Source: Bacteroidota bacterium (lineage in GTDB: Bacteria; Bacteroidota; Bacteroidia; Chitinophagales; Chitinophagaceae). Taken from it: a stretch of 24,703 bases of DNA. A model generated the notes under the pieces. That model searched no databases, was not told the origin of the DNA, and worked only from the letters and a program-made list of their open reading frames with translations. Numbering within the stretch: position 1 is the first letter of the stretch; every line of letters starts with the position of its first letter. Positions 1-8,391 of the stretch are shown here, piece after piece. Location of the stretch: assembly GCA_023386395.1 (NCBI GenBank), contig JAEWJV010000189.1, positions 1-24,703 of the forward strand, in the 5' to 3' direction. Made by a program: the position numbers and the translations under genes.

Positions 1-450
1 GAATTTAAGGGGCATAGGAAAATTAGTGGTCATCTTATTTGCCAGCCCATGTGCAATATATTTAAGCCTGTCCCTAAACCAAAGCAGGCCTACTTTTTTT
101 ATCGGTATTCTTCGACTACAACTAAGAATAAAACAATTTTTACAAAAAATACCTGCAATTACTGCAGGTATTGTTATAATTTCAGGAAGCCATAGCTGTA
201 ATATCTGAGGCTTAAAAACTTTTATCTCTCTAAATATCTCGTACCAGGATATAAGAAGAAATATACCGCTCCGTTTTTTTATGATAATGAAATCCACGTC
301 ATCCTTTAATTGCAAAACTGATGAAGGATCAAAGCATAATATAGCAACTTTATATTTTTGTCTGTCAGTATTATTGCATAAATGAATTAATTGGGTTTGT
401 GCACCTCCGCCATGCAGTTTATCAATACAATGAACTATTCTTTTTCTCAT
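1..450 (-). CDS. Glycosyltransferase, GT4-like, N-terminal part (cut by window edge)
   Basis: This is a partial gene whose reading frame stays open to the left edge; 150 residues are visible. The protein starts MRKRIVHCIDKLHGGGAQTQ, the N-terminal signature of GT-B fold glycosyltransferases of family GT4, in which the Gly-rich loop after the first strand lies near the acceptor site. A hydrophobic helix follows at about residues 92-105. It presumably adds one sugar to the lipid-linked repeat unit at the inner face of the cytoplasmic membrane. The ATG at 448-450 lies one base after the TAA of the upstream polymerase gene, so the two are almost certainly co-transcribed and may be translationally coupled. 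The C-terminal nucleotide-sugar-binding domain is outside the window, so donor and linkage cannot be guessed. Confidence 0.75.
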   Translation of the reverse strand, partial: MRKRIVHCIDKLHGGGAQTQLIHLCNNTDRQKYKVAILCFDPSSVLQLKDDVDFIIIKKRSGIFLLISWYEIFREIKVFKPQILQLWLPEIITIPAVIAGIFCKNCFILSCSRRIPIKKVGLLWFRDRLKYIAHGLANKMTTNFPMPLKF

Positions 451-451
451 A

Positions 452-1966
452 TTATCGAATATAGGGAAGGCCGCGAGAAATTTTTTTGCTTTGAAAATAT
501 TTTACCACTGCAAACCCACCATATATTATCACCCAAGCCCAAGTCAGATTTCTAAGTTGCCCCGTGGCGTCATTCCTTATCCAGTTTAAAACATTATTAA
601 AAAACAATAACCAAAAAGCAATTTGTTTTACTGGGAGCTTTTCAAATAATGCTTTAAACCAAAATTTCGTTAAGCAAAATCCCAATATTATGTATATCAC
701 AAATATTCCCAGAGGGCCAAAATTCAAATATGCCTCTGCTACCTGTAGATAACCCAATCCTGTCCCTCTTGTATTGTAGTAATAAGTAAACCATTGAGTT
801 GGCTGGACCCAAATACCTGCACCTCTAACATGAAAATCAATACTGATAATAAATTCAAGGAAGGGAATAGCAACAATTGTTGGTCGCACAAAATAATCAA
901 ATCCATATCTGTATTGAGCTTTATCAGGAACTAATTTCATTGTTCCTACTAATGATTGGAGCTGCTCTGAAACTGAATACATTGTGGAAGTTATTATATT
1001 CAGATTTTCTGTATCCGTAGAATGGAAAGTATTATCTTGAAATGTTATAACACTAATTAAAGTTTGACTATTCCATTGGCTTATAGGAATTGTTCTTGTT
1101 ACTCGTATTACAGGTATTAAATACAAACAAATTATAGATATTAAGACAATTTTCCTCCATGAAATCTTGGTGATTGTGTGGTATTTTATATAAAAAATAC
1201 TTATTAATAATACTATTGGAGGGAATGCTGAAGAACGATCACCAGTCAGTAAAATAATGATTATAAAAGGAAGTGCGAAAAAAAATACATATAATTTAAA
1301 CTGCTTAATAGAATTAGAACCTATAGTTATTAATATAATACTCCATGGCAAAAAATTTGAAAATGCAAGTGTAAATAATAAGCTAACGCTACCTTCTAAA
1401 CGCGAATCATGATATTCATGGTATGAGGATTTTATAAAAGTCATCAGACCATTTCCTTCTAAGGTTGGAATTAATATACATATGAACGATATAAATAATA
1501 ATCCGAACCCAATAATATTTAAAATCCGTTCTTCCTGCAACCTTGCAATAATTTGCATAGATGATTTGAAAGGTTTACTATTTCCATATTTTATAAGTGT
1601 TTTATTAAAAGAAATTCCAATGTAAAAAGATGTGTACATTAAATTTATTAATACAAGTGCCTTATTAATACCTACCAAATCAATAAACCTCCATTCAGAC
1701 AAACCTTTCACTCCATATAATATAAATAAAATAGGGCTTGTTGTTGTAAATAGAAAAGTTATTGCTAAAAAAATTACGGGAAAAGAAAAAGATTTTAGTT
1801 TACAAACAAATATGATGAAGAGAAAAGTAATTACTGAAAATATAACTGTAAAAATGCAGGAATTTGTCAAATCATCAAATAAAGTTTGCCTAGCAAATGC
1901 AATTATAAGAAAGTAAATTGCCAAAAGCAAATACACTTCTAATAAGAACGTTTTAACTTTATTCAT
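452..1966 (-). CDS. Wzy-like oligosaccharide repeat unit polymerase
   Basis: A 504-residue protein made almost entirely of hydrophobic segments (about 11-13 predicted membrane helices), with a larger polar loop around residues 300-390, as in O-antigen/capsule polymerases of the Wzy type. A GDRSSA motif near residue 245 opens a hydrophobic segment and resembles the GxRs/GDRS motif often seen in this family. It would join lipid-linked repeat units at the periplasmic face after flipping. Wzy proteins are poorly conserved, so the call rests on size, topology, this motif and position between acyltransferase and glycosyltransferase genes. A longer reading would use a TTG three codons upstream (1975), but the ATG at 1964-1966 is preceded by GAAAGG and is preferred. 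Codon use is very AT-rich, like the two genes upstream. Confidence 0.75.
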   Translation of the reverse strand: MNKVKTFLLEVYLLLAIYFLIIAFARQTLFDDLTNSCIFTVIFSVITFLFIIFVCKLKSFSFPVIFLAITFLFTTTSPILFILYGVKGLSEWRFIDLVGINKALVLINLMYTSFYIGISFNKTLIKYGNSKPFKSSMQIIARLQEERILNIIGFGLLFISFICILIPTLEGNGLMTFIKSSYHEYHDSRLEGSVSLLFTLAFSNFLPWSIILITIGSNSIKQFKLYVFFFALPFIIIILLTGDRSSAFPPIVLLISIFYIKYHTITKISWRKIVLISIICLYLIPVIRVTRTIPISQWNSQTLISVITFQDNTFHSTDTENLNIITSTMYSVSEQLQSLVGTMKLVPDKAQYRYGFDYFVRPTIVAIPFLEFIISIDFHVRGAGIWVQPTQWFTYYYNTRGTGLGYLQVAEAYLNFGPLGIFVIYIILGFCLTKFWFKALFEKLPVKQIAFWLLFFNNVLNWIRNDATGQLRNLTWAWVIIYGGFAVVKYFQSKKISRGLPYIR

Positions 1967-1991
1967 ACCTTTCAATTAAAAAGTACCTCTA

Positions 1992-2591
1992 TCACACTTT
2001 TATATGTCTTATATATTTCTTTATTTCTTCTGGCAGCAATTTTTTTACAACTTTGGCTGGATTACCTGCTAAAACACAATTTTCTTCAAGACAGGATTTA
2101 TTTACAACAGCATTTGCACCAATTATAACATTATCGGCTATCTTAATATCTCCGAAAAGCTTAGCACCGGGACCTATATAAACATTTTTACCAATTTGTG
2201 GTGCGCTCTTATTACCGGCAGATGCACCAATATTTACACATGCATGTATTCTGCAATTGATCCCAACCTTCGAGTTATGATTTACTACAATAGTGCCATA
2301 GTGCGCAATTGATAACCCTGAGTCAAAAACATTTGGAGGGATTGAAAAGCCTAACTGGAGTGATATTCTTCTAAATCTAGAATATACCAGTAATAACAAA
2401 AATCTATCGAACACATTCTTATCATTTTTATTTCGCAAATATTCGTATTTACGCAATACAAGCTGAAATTTCAATATTTTATTCGGAAATAATAACTCTT
2501 TTAATCGCATTAAAAAACTTGTAGGCTTCGCATTTAAAGCTATTTTGTCTCTTTCTATGTAATATTTATAATCTTTCAAAGATTGGATCAC
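1992..2591 (-). CDS. Serine acetyltransferase-like hexapeptide acyltransferase
   Basis: A 199-residue protein of the left-handed beta-helix acyltransferase family. The N-terminus MIQSLKDYKYYIERDKIAL matches the helical N-terminal part usual in capsule-locus relatives of CysE. From about residue 95 come the hexapeptide repeats (HYGTIVVN, GINCRIHACVNIG, IGKNVYIGPGAKLFGDIKIADNVIIGANAVV), ending in the typical AGNPAKVV. The His in the IAHYGT region fits the catalytic His of the family. Homologues transfer acetyl from acetyl-CoA, either to serine or, in polysaccharide loci, to a sugar hydroxyl or amine; the location favours sugar acylation. The start is GTG at 2589-2591; family alignment at MIQS supports it over the later Met. 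It begins 6 bases after the sulfotransferase stop. Confidence 0.85.
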   Translation of the reverse strand: MIQSLKDYKYYIERDKIALNAKPTSFLMRLKELLFPNKILKFQLVLRKYEYLRNKNDKNVFDRFLLLLVYSRFRRISLQLGFSIPPNVFDSGLSIAHYGTIVVNHNSKVGINCRIHACVNIGASAGNKSAPQIGKNVYIGPGAKLFGDIKIADNVIIGANAVVNKSCLEENCVLAGNPAKVVKKLLPEEIKKYIRHIKV

Positions 2592-2597
2592 TATTTT

Positions 2598-3434
2598 TTA
2601 ATTTAAATGCATTTTATATATTGCTTTATTTAGCCTTTGAACAGGAGTTTCTAAACAAGTGCTTTGATATTGAAACCATTCCGAATCATACATCAAATCT
2701 TTAGTGTTTATGTTTTCTTTAAAGGTTTGACTACCCAGAATTTCATGAAATTTTTGTTCTGGGCTATTCTCTGTTCTTGCAGAAAGTTTTAAAATAGCAG
2801 CCATTTTTTTCATACTTTCGCTATAGTTAAAAATCATTTTATCATACGAAACTATTAAGTGTTGCTTATGAAAGTTAAGTTTTAATAATTTTAAAATTTG
2901 TTTATTAGCTTTAAGCCACGTATAAGCTTCAAATAAATCACTTCTTTTAATATATCCCAGTCTTTTTTTATGTTTTTTTATTGAATAAATCCAACCGCGA
3001 TAATCCCGTACACAATGGATTACAAAAATTTTTGCTTTATACTTTTCCGATTCCATACTTATCTTCAAATGATTAATAGATTTCGACGAATCTATTAGAA
3101 GATGATTGGGATATATTGTATAAGCAGCTGAATAAACTAATTCAATTGCCTCTTTAATGGAATTGGTGGAACGAATATCGTCTTCTATTTTACTCCAAAA
3201 GCTGTCTTTTCTAATCCGCTCCAATAAAATTGGATAAGTTTTACGATTCCAATAACTTTTATTTCTAAGTTTTAATAAGAGTTTCCATGTAGGAGATTTT
3301 TTTTCAATATTTTTTATTGCATATATTGTTTGAGTCACTTCTCCTAAGGCAACCACCTTATCAAAATTTAAAAATTGTGACTGTAAGAAAGTTGTACCGC
3401 TTCTTGGAAGCCCGGCAATAAATATAATTGACAT
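2598..3434 (-). CDS. PAPS-dependent sulfotransferase in polysaccharide locus
   Basis: A 278-residue protein starting MSIIFIAGLPRSGTTFLQ. The P-loop-like GLPRSGTT (residues 8-15) is the 5'-phosphosulfate-binding loop of sulfotransferases using 3'-phosphoadenosine 5'-phosphosulfate. VIHCVRDYRGWIYS at about 138-151 gives the Arg143 and Ser151 that bind the 3'-phosphate. It would place sulfate on a sugar of the repeat unit or on a lipid-linked intermediate. The frame is open 53 codons further upstream, but that part overlaps the flippase gene in another frame and lacks family similarity; the ATG at 3432-3434, directly before the sulfotransferase core and 8 bases after the flippase stop, is the likely start. 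No cysDN/cysC genes for making PAPS are in this window. The acceptor is unknown. Confidence 0.85.
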   Translation of the reverse strand: MSIIFIAGLPRSGTTFLQSQFLNFDKVVALGEVTQTIYAIKNIEKKSPTWKLLLKLRNKSYWNRKTYPILLERIRKDSFWSKIEDDIRSTNSIKEAIELVYSAAYTIYPNHLLIDSSKSINHLKISMESEKYKAKIFVIHCVRDYRGWIYSIKKHKKRLGYIKRSDLFEAYTWLKANKQILKLLKLNFHKQHLIVSYDKMIFNYSESMKKMAAILKLSARTENSPEQKFHEILGSQTFKENINTKDLMYDSEWFQYQSTCLETPVQRLNKAIYKMHLN

Positions 3435-3442
3435 AAGAAAGT

Positions 3443-4759
3443 TTAAAACGGTAATACCGTAGCGTTTATTCCTAAAAGCTTTTTTACTAAAATTACCATC
3501 ACGCCATTTCTTATAATAACTGATATGGCTATGGCAATTGATGCCCCAATAATTCCGTATGATTGAATAAAGAAGTAGTTTAATACTACACAAATGATGC
3601 TGCTGGCAGCCGTGACATAAAAGGCCTCCTTTTGATGGTTGGTCATGGTCATTAATAATCCTACAGAACCACTGAGAGCATTAAATACGTTGCTAATCAA
3701 AATAATTATTAAAGGCCAAAAGGCCACCTTAAACTCCTCCCCGAAAAGGCCCAAAATAGGCTTCCCAAAAAAAACAACAGGCATTGATATAAAAATAGTA
3801 AAAACAAAGATGAGCCAGGCAGACTGTTTAACAGTTTTCTGAAGCCCTTTCATATCTCCTGCGCCATATAACTTTGAAAATATTGGAGCCTCCACAAAAT
3901 TCACCGCCGTTAATCCAAATAAAATTATGGTATCGATTTTAAGTGCAGCATTATAAATACCTACATCTTTTGGAGTCATTAAAAGCCCGATCATAAATAC
4001 ATCGGCAGTTTTTAGAAGCACCTGCAAACTGCTTGTAAACAGCATAGGTAATGATGTTGACAGCCATTCCTTTATAGCATATACAGGTTTTGCAAACTTT
4101 ATTTCTTTTATGCTGAACCTATTTAACCCAATAATCTGGTAAATTAAAACTAAGAGAGTTGATCCCACATAAATCCAGGCAAAAGCAACAGCGCTAATGT
4201 TTTTTGTTATTAAATAATAAATACTGATATTAAAAAAAGATAGTAAAGCAGGCAATAAAATATAGTTTGGAAGCAATGCCAAAGTTAATTTATGTCTTGC
4301 TTGCGCAAGGGCTATTAATAAATTTACAAAAGCGTATAATGGTAAAGACAAAATAAAAATCATATAGGGGTTTCTATTTCCCGGAAGTACATAATTGGTA
4401 TGATATATAACAACATAGCTAATTATTATTGTTAAAATTGACATGCCGGTTATGCCTAAATATGAAGTCCTTTGATATCCTTTTAATAGCGGCCAGTTTT
4501 TATCTTCCAACTTCCTTGGATAGTAGCGAAGCGTATATGTACCAAATCCTAATAAGGTAGGAATAAGTAATAATTTCTGTAAGTTGACGGAAAAACTATA
4601 AATACCATAGGTGTTTACACCCAGAAAGCGGGCCAGCACCACATTACTTAAAAAAGCTGCAGCAGCGCCACATACCTGGTAAATAAAAGCCTTACGGATT
4701 TTTTTTATTAAATCCTGCTTAAAAAGATTTTTCATTTTAACGCCTAAAGGCGCCTTCAT
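3443..4759 (-). CDS. Wzx-type oligosaccharide flippase (MOP superfamily)
   Basis: A 438-residue integral membrane protein with about 12-14 helices spread along its length. It has the conserved N-terminal segment FIYQVCGAAAAFLSNVVLARFLGVNTYGIYSF in broken form (Gln in helix 1, ARFLG, then YG-Y), typical of polysaccharide transporters of the PST/Wzx branch. It moves undecaprenyl-diphosphate-linked repeat units from the cytoplasmic to the periplasmic face. The chosen ATG (4757-4759) overlaps the TAA of the epimerase gene as TAATG, suggesting coupled translation; the in-frame ATG at 4733-4735 (430 residues, MKNLFKQ) is an equally reasonable start. A further upstream reading to 4786 lies inside the epimerase gene and is unlikely. 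Confidence 0.88.
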   Translation of the reverse strand: MKAPLGVKMKNLFKQDLIKKIRKAFIYQVCGAAAAFLSNVVLARFLGVNTYGIYSFSVNLQKLLLIPTLLGFGTYTLRYYPRKLEDKNWPLLKGYQRTSYLGITGMSILTIIISYVVIYHTNYVLPGNRNPYMIFILSLPLYAFVNLLIALAQARHKLTLALLPNYILLPALLSFFNISIYYLITKNISAVAFAWIYVGSTLLVLIYQIIGLNRFSIKEIKFAKPVYAIKEWLSTSLPMLFTSSLQVLLKTADVFMIGLLMTPKDVGIYNAALKIDTIILFGLTAVNFVEAPIFSKLYGAGDMKGLQKTVKQSAWLIFVFTIFISMPVVFFGKPILGLFGEEFKVAFWPLIIILISNVFNALSGSVGLLMTMTNHQKEAFYVTAASSIICVVLNYFFIQSYGIIGASIAIAISVIIRNGVMVILVKKLLGINATVLPF

Positions 4760-5814
4760 TAATTTTGGTAATAATCCTGATACCATTCTACAAATTTGTT
4801 TATACCTGTTTTAATATCTGTTGAAGGTTTAAACTGCAGATCGTTGGTTAATTCATCTATATCGGCAAAGGTTGCCTCCACATCCCCCGGTTGCATTGGC
4901 ATCATTTGTTTTATAGCTTCCCTGCCCAAAGCCGTTTCCAGCACATTTATAAAATCCATTAGCCGCACTGGCTGGTTATTGCCAATATTATACACTTTAT
5001 AGGGGGCTGATGAAGCTGAAGCATTGCCGGTAAAAGCATCCCACAACGCATTTGCCTTTGAAGGATGCAGCAGCACCCTTACTATGCCATCAACAATGTC
5101 ATCCACATAAGTAAAATCTCTTTGCATATTTCCATCATTGAAAACCTTAATAGGCTTATTTTTCATAATAGCTTCTGCAAAAATAAAATAAGCCATATCG
5201 GGCCTGCCCCAAGGGCCGTAAACCGTGAAAAAACGCAAACCCGTTGTCGGCAGTTTGTATAAATGGCTATATACATGCGCCATTAATTCATTGCTTTTTT
5301 TAGTAGCAGCATACAATGAAACCGGATGATCGGCACGGTCATGGGTGGAAAACGGTATTTTTCTATTCAAGCCGTAAACACTCGAACTGCTGGCATATAC
5401 AAGATGTTCAATATTAAAATGCCGGCAGGCTTCCAAGATATTGGCGAAACCAACAACGTTAGACTGTATATAAGTTTTAGGGTTTTCTATGCTATATCTC
5501 ACTCCTGCCTGTGCAGCCATGTTAGCAACCATGGTAAAGTTCTCTTCTTTAAAAAGTGAGGTTAACCTTTCATCATCTTCCAGGTTAAGTTTTATAAATT
5601 TGAATTGTTTGCCATAGGTACTAGAAACCACAGATCTGCCATTCTCTATTTCATTTATATTTATCCCTAAATTTTTTAAACGCCCATATTTAAGCCCTGT
5701 ATCGTAATAAGCATTAATATTATCAAGCCCTACAACGTCATGGCCTTTGTCAATTAAGGCCTTTGCAAGAAATGAACCAATAAATCCGGCAGCGCCGGTT
5801 ACCAAAATTTTCAT
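4759..5814 (-). CDS. UDP-glucuronate 4-epimerase-like NAD-dependent epimerase
   Basis: A 351-residue extended short-chain dehydrogenase. The Rossmann motif GAAGFIG is at residues 7-13, DNINAYYDTGLKYGRL follows the second strand, and the catalytic Tyr168-x3-Lys172 pair sits in LYAATKKS, with the Ser-rich SSSSVYG just before it. GPWGRPDMAYFIF is the signature of the CapI/LpsL group, which interconverts UDP-glucuronate and UDP-galacturonate. Length and motif order match that group. Substrate assignment is by family; because the only nucleotide sugar dehydrogenase in the window is of the TviB/WbpO type, activity on an N-acetylated uronic acid cannot be excluded. The ATG at 5812-5814 begins directly with the first beta strand. 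Confidence 0.88.
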   Translation of the reverse strand: MKILVTGAAGFIGSFLAKALIDKGHDVVGLDNINAYYDTGLKYGRLKNLGININEIENGRSVVSSTYGKQFKFIKLNLEDDERLTSLFKEENFTMVANMAAQAGVRYSIENPKTYIQSNVVGFANILEACRHFNIEHLVYASSSSVYGLNRKIPFSTHDRADHPVSLYAATKKSNELMAHVYSHLYKLPTTGLRFFTVYGPWGRPDMAYFIFAEAIMKNKPIKVFNDGNMQRDFTYVDDIVDGIVRVLLHPSKANALWDAFTGNASASSAPYKVYNIGNNQPVRLMDFINVLETALGREAIKQMMPMQPGDVEATFADIDELTNDLQFKPSTDIKTGINKFVEWYQDYYQN

Positions 5815-5994
5815 TTATAATTACTATTTTGTTTAAAGGAATATTGAAATAGAATAACTAAAATGCACTTCGCTTAAGGTTCTTTTCTCATGGAAGGCAA
5901 AAATAAAGATGACTGAACTGCATCATTTCTTACCGGCTTTTAGGTTTGTGCTGCAAATTATCAAATTGCAATTTAAACAGCTATTCAGCGTATT
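5815..5994 (-). promoter_or_regulatory. 180-base spacer upstream of the epimerase gene; possible internal promoter
   Basis: The gap between the Wzc and epimerase genes is the longest break within the downstream half of the polysaccharide series. Read on the minus strand it contains TATTTTTG at 5905-5898, a match to the Bacteroidota -7 box TAnnTTTG, about 85 bases before the epimerase ATG. A clear -33 TTTG at the usual spacing is not visible. An internal promoter here is therefore possible but weakly supported. No terminator-like hairpin with a T-run is apparent. Confidence 0.25.
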
Positions 5995-8370
5995 TTATTT
6001 AAAAGACAGCCAGTTCTTTTTCTTTTTCTGTTCGAAATACCCATAACCATAGCCATAGCCGTAACCATAGCCATACCGGTAAGTACTGCCTTTTTTTACG
6101 TCGTTTACTATAATATACAATTTATTCATCCTGCCGGTTTCTGTCAGTTCATTTAATATCTCTATCCCGCTTTTAAAACTATAGCCCTGTCTCATCACAT
6201 ATAAATTTGCATCAGTGTATTTCGAAAGTATCTGCGCATCGGTAACAGCGCCAATAGGAGCGGTGTCTATTATTATTACGTCAAACGAGGCCCTTAGTTC
6301 ATCAAACATTGTTTCCATTTTATCACTCATCAGCAATTCAGCCGGGTTGGGTGGAACCAGCCCTGAGCTAAAAAGAAAAATATTGGGGGCCACTCTTAAT
6401 TCTTTTATAAACTCATTAACCGGCCTATCGCCTATTATATAAGAAGTAAACCCTGATTCATTGGAAAGACCCAACATCGCTGATAATTTAGGCTTACGCA
6501 AATCCATCTCCATTAACAGTACTCTTTTACCGCTGTATGCATAGGTGGCAGCAAGCCCGGAACTTATAAAGGATTTACCTTCCCCCGAAATGGTAGATGT
6601 AATAAGTATTATGGGACATGATTTCTTTTTTATTACAAAATCTAAGTTGGTTCTAAACACCCTGAATTGTTCTGCCACAGCTGTGCGGCCGGCCTCTTTC
6701 ATATTTAATATGCCTTCACCATCATAATGCCCAACTTCTGCAAGTATTGGAACCTGTGTGTTGCCAGTAATATCTTCCCTGCTTACTATTTTATTGGAAA
6801 GCAGTTGTTTTAAAATTATAAAGCCTGTGGGCAAAATAAACGCAAAGAGTATAGCTGATGCACCAATAAGCATTTTGTTAGGAGAATATGGAAGGTATTC
6901 AGACTTGGGTTCCTGTATTACACTGGCACTTGGAATATTGGATGCTCTTGTTATAGCTGTTTCTTCTTTCTTCTGCAGTAAATAAAGATAAAGGGCTTGT
7001 TTTACATCTTTTTCCCTGGATAAATCTACATATTGGCGCTCCTGTGCAGGCACTTTTTTAATATATCCTGCCATTTGATCATTTTCCTGTGCAATTTTAT
7101 TCCTGCTTATTTCAAGAGCCTTTTTTTGGCTTTGCAAGCTTCTCACCATGTCGGCACGTACGTTTTTTATTTGCGTACTTAGGTTGGATGCAATGGGATT
7201 ATTTTCCTTAACGGTAAGAGATAGCCTTTCCTTTTGCAAGACCAGCATATTATACTGCTGCATTAATTGCAGAAAAGTGGGATCTGTCGTTAATAAGGCA
7301 GGCACTGTTTTGCTTTTATTCTTTTCGTCCATTAAATAGTCAAGCATGGTAGAAACAACATTCAACTGGACATCCACCTCATTCAATTTTTGATAATAGG
7401 CAGAGGTATTTTCTATAAGCATTTGAGATTGGGCTTCAATATTTGCCAGGTTGTTTTTTTGCTTAAACTGCTCTATATCGGTTTCAATGCCTGTAAGATC
7501 CCCTGAAACAAGCCCTATACGGCTGTTGATAAATGTGATAGTACTGTCTGAAATTGCATTTTTCTCAGTTAGGTTCCGCTGCATGTATTGCTGAATGAGC
7601 GTCTTTATAACAGCTTCGCCTTTCCTAGGAATATTAGTATTATAATCTATCTGGATAACAGTAGTTTGGTCATCCGGGATAGATATTGCCATGTTTTGTT
7701 TAATATTGGCAACAACTGCATCAACTGAATTTACAGAAAGAATATAATTCGTTGTGGTAAAATCCTCGCCTGTGGTATTTAAGCAAAGTCTGCCGGCAGG
7801 GGAATTAATGGTATCGCCAAAAGTTGCAGTTACTTCAAAATTATAGTCTTCATTACTAATAGTGTATTTTGATTTTTTTTCGGCAGCTGGTATTGCAACC
7901 TCAAATTGGATTAAGCTGATAGAATCAGAAACCGGAAAAAATGTAGCCATAAAAGGCGTTCTATCGTACAATTCGACATTCCTTATATCACCTTTACTAA
8001 AATAAGCAACATTTAGCTTAAGCTCATTTATTGTTTTTACTAATAAATCCTGTGTCTTTAAAATGGCCATCTCGTTATATACATTGCTTTGCATGCTAAA
8101 CAGACCTCCAAAATCCTGCATAATAGCGCTTGTAGCAAAAGATGCAGAGGATGATGAGCCTCCTTTACTGTCATTGTCTTCCACCAAAACCTGTGAATGC
8201 ACTTTATACATTGGAGTAGAGTACCTTATATACAAAAAGGCTAAGATTAAAAGAGCTATTAAACTTAAAAGGTAAAGTTTCCACTGAACAAGAAATCTGC
8301 CAATAATCTTTTTTATATCAAATTCCTCGTCAGGCTTTTGAGAAATCATACCTGTTTGCGTATTATCCAT
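5995..8370 (-). CDS. Wzc-like polysaccharide co-polymerase / tyrosine autokinase
   Basis: A 791-residue inner-membrane protein. An N-terminal membrane helix lies at about residues 32-50 and a second near 500-520. Between them is the periplasmic Wzz-type domain with long coiled-coil helices (about 260-440). The cytoplasmic BY-kinase domain has Walker A TISGEGKS (about 591-598), Walker A' LLMEMDLRKP (about 615-624) and Walker B VIIIDTAPIG (about 699-708). The tail (about 764-778) is an alternating Tyr-Gly run after YRYG, the expected autophosphorylation cluster, followed by a Lys patch. It controls chain length and couples export with the Wza-like protein encoded 21 bases upstream. The start at ATG 8368-8370 is preferred over a TTG two codons earlier. 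No Wzb-type phosphatase gene is seen nearby. Confidence 0.93.
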   Translation of the reverse strand: MDNTQTGMISQKPDEEFDIKKIIGRFLVQWKLYLLSLIALLILAFLYIRYSTPMYKVHSQVLVEDNDSKGGSSSSASFATSAIMQDFGGLFSMQSNVYNEMAILKTQDLLVKTINELKLNVAYFSKGDIRNVELYDRTPFMATFFPVSDSISLIQFEVAIPAAEKKSKYTISNEDYNFEVTATFGDTINSPAGRLCLNTTGEDFTTTNYILSVNSVDAVVANIKQNMAISIPDDQTTVIQIDYNTNIPRKGEAVIKTLIQQYMQRNLTEKNAISDSTITFINSRIGLVSGDLTGIETDIEQFKQKNNLANIEAQSQMLIENTSAYYQKLNEVDVQLNVVSTMLDYLMDEKNKSKTVPALLTTDPTFLQLMQQYNMLVLQKERLSLTVKENNPIASNLSTQIKNVRADMVRSLQSQKKALEISRNKIAQENDQMAGYIKKVPAQERQYVDLSREKDVKQALYLYLLQKKEETAITRASNIPSASVIQEPKSEYLPYSPNKMLIGASAILFAFILPTGFIILKQLLSNKIVSREDITGNTQVPILAEVGHYDGEGILNMKEAGRTAVAEQFRVFRTNLDFVIKKKSCPIILITSTISGEGKSFISSGLAATYAYSGKRVLLMEMDLRKPKLSAMLGLSNESGFTSYIIGDRPVNEFIKELRVAPNIFLFSSGLVPPNPAELLMSDKMETMFDELRASFDVIIIDTAPIGAVTDAQILSKYTDANLYVMRQGYSFKSGIEILNELTETGRMNKLYIIVNDVKKGSTYRYGYGYGYGYGYGYFEQKKKKNWLSFK
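6040..6075 (-). repeat. Six hexanucleotide units encoding the Tyr-Gly tail of Wzc
   Basis: Six consecutive 6-base units, written on the plus strand as variants of CCATAG, CCGTAA and CCATAA, encode six Tyr-Gly pairs at the Wzc C-terminus. The units differ at third codon positions, so the run is kept by selection on the protein or is an old expansion rather than a fresh slippage product. Unit number could change the count of phosphorylatable tyrosines without shifting the frame. Confidence 0.9.
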
Positions 8371-8391
8371 AAACAATTTTAAATTCTTTAA

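Noticed and set aside
148..172. Perfect 10-bp inverted repeat AATACCTGCA / TGCAGGTATT
   Set aside because: It lies inside the glycosyltransferase coding frame and reads as an ordinary hydrophobic segment; without conservation data it is best treated as chance.
3435..3593. Upstream extension of the sulfotransferase frame
   Set aside because: It overlaps the flippase gene in another frame and has no family similarity; the conserved protein begins at the ATG at 3434.
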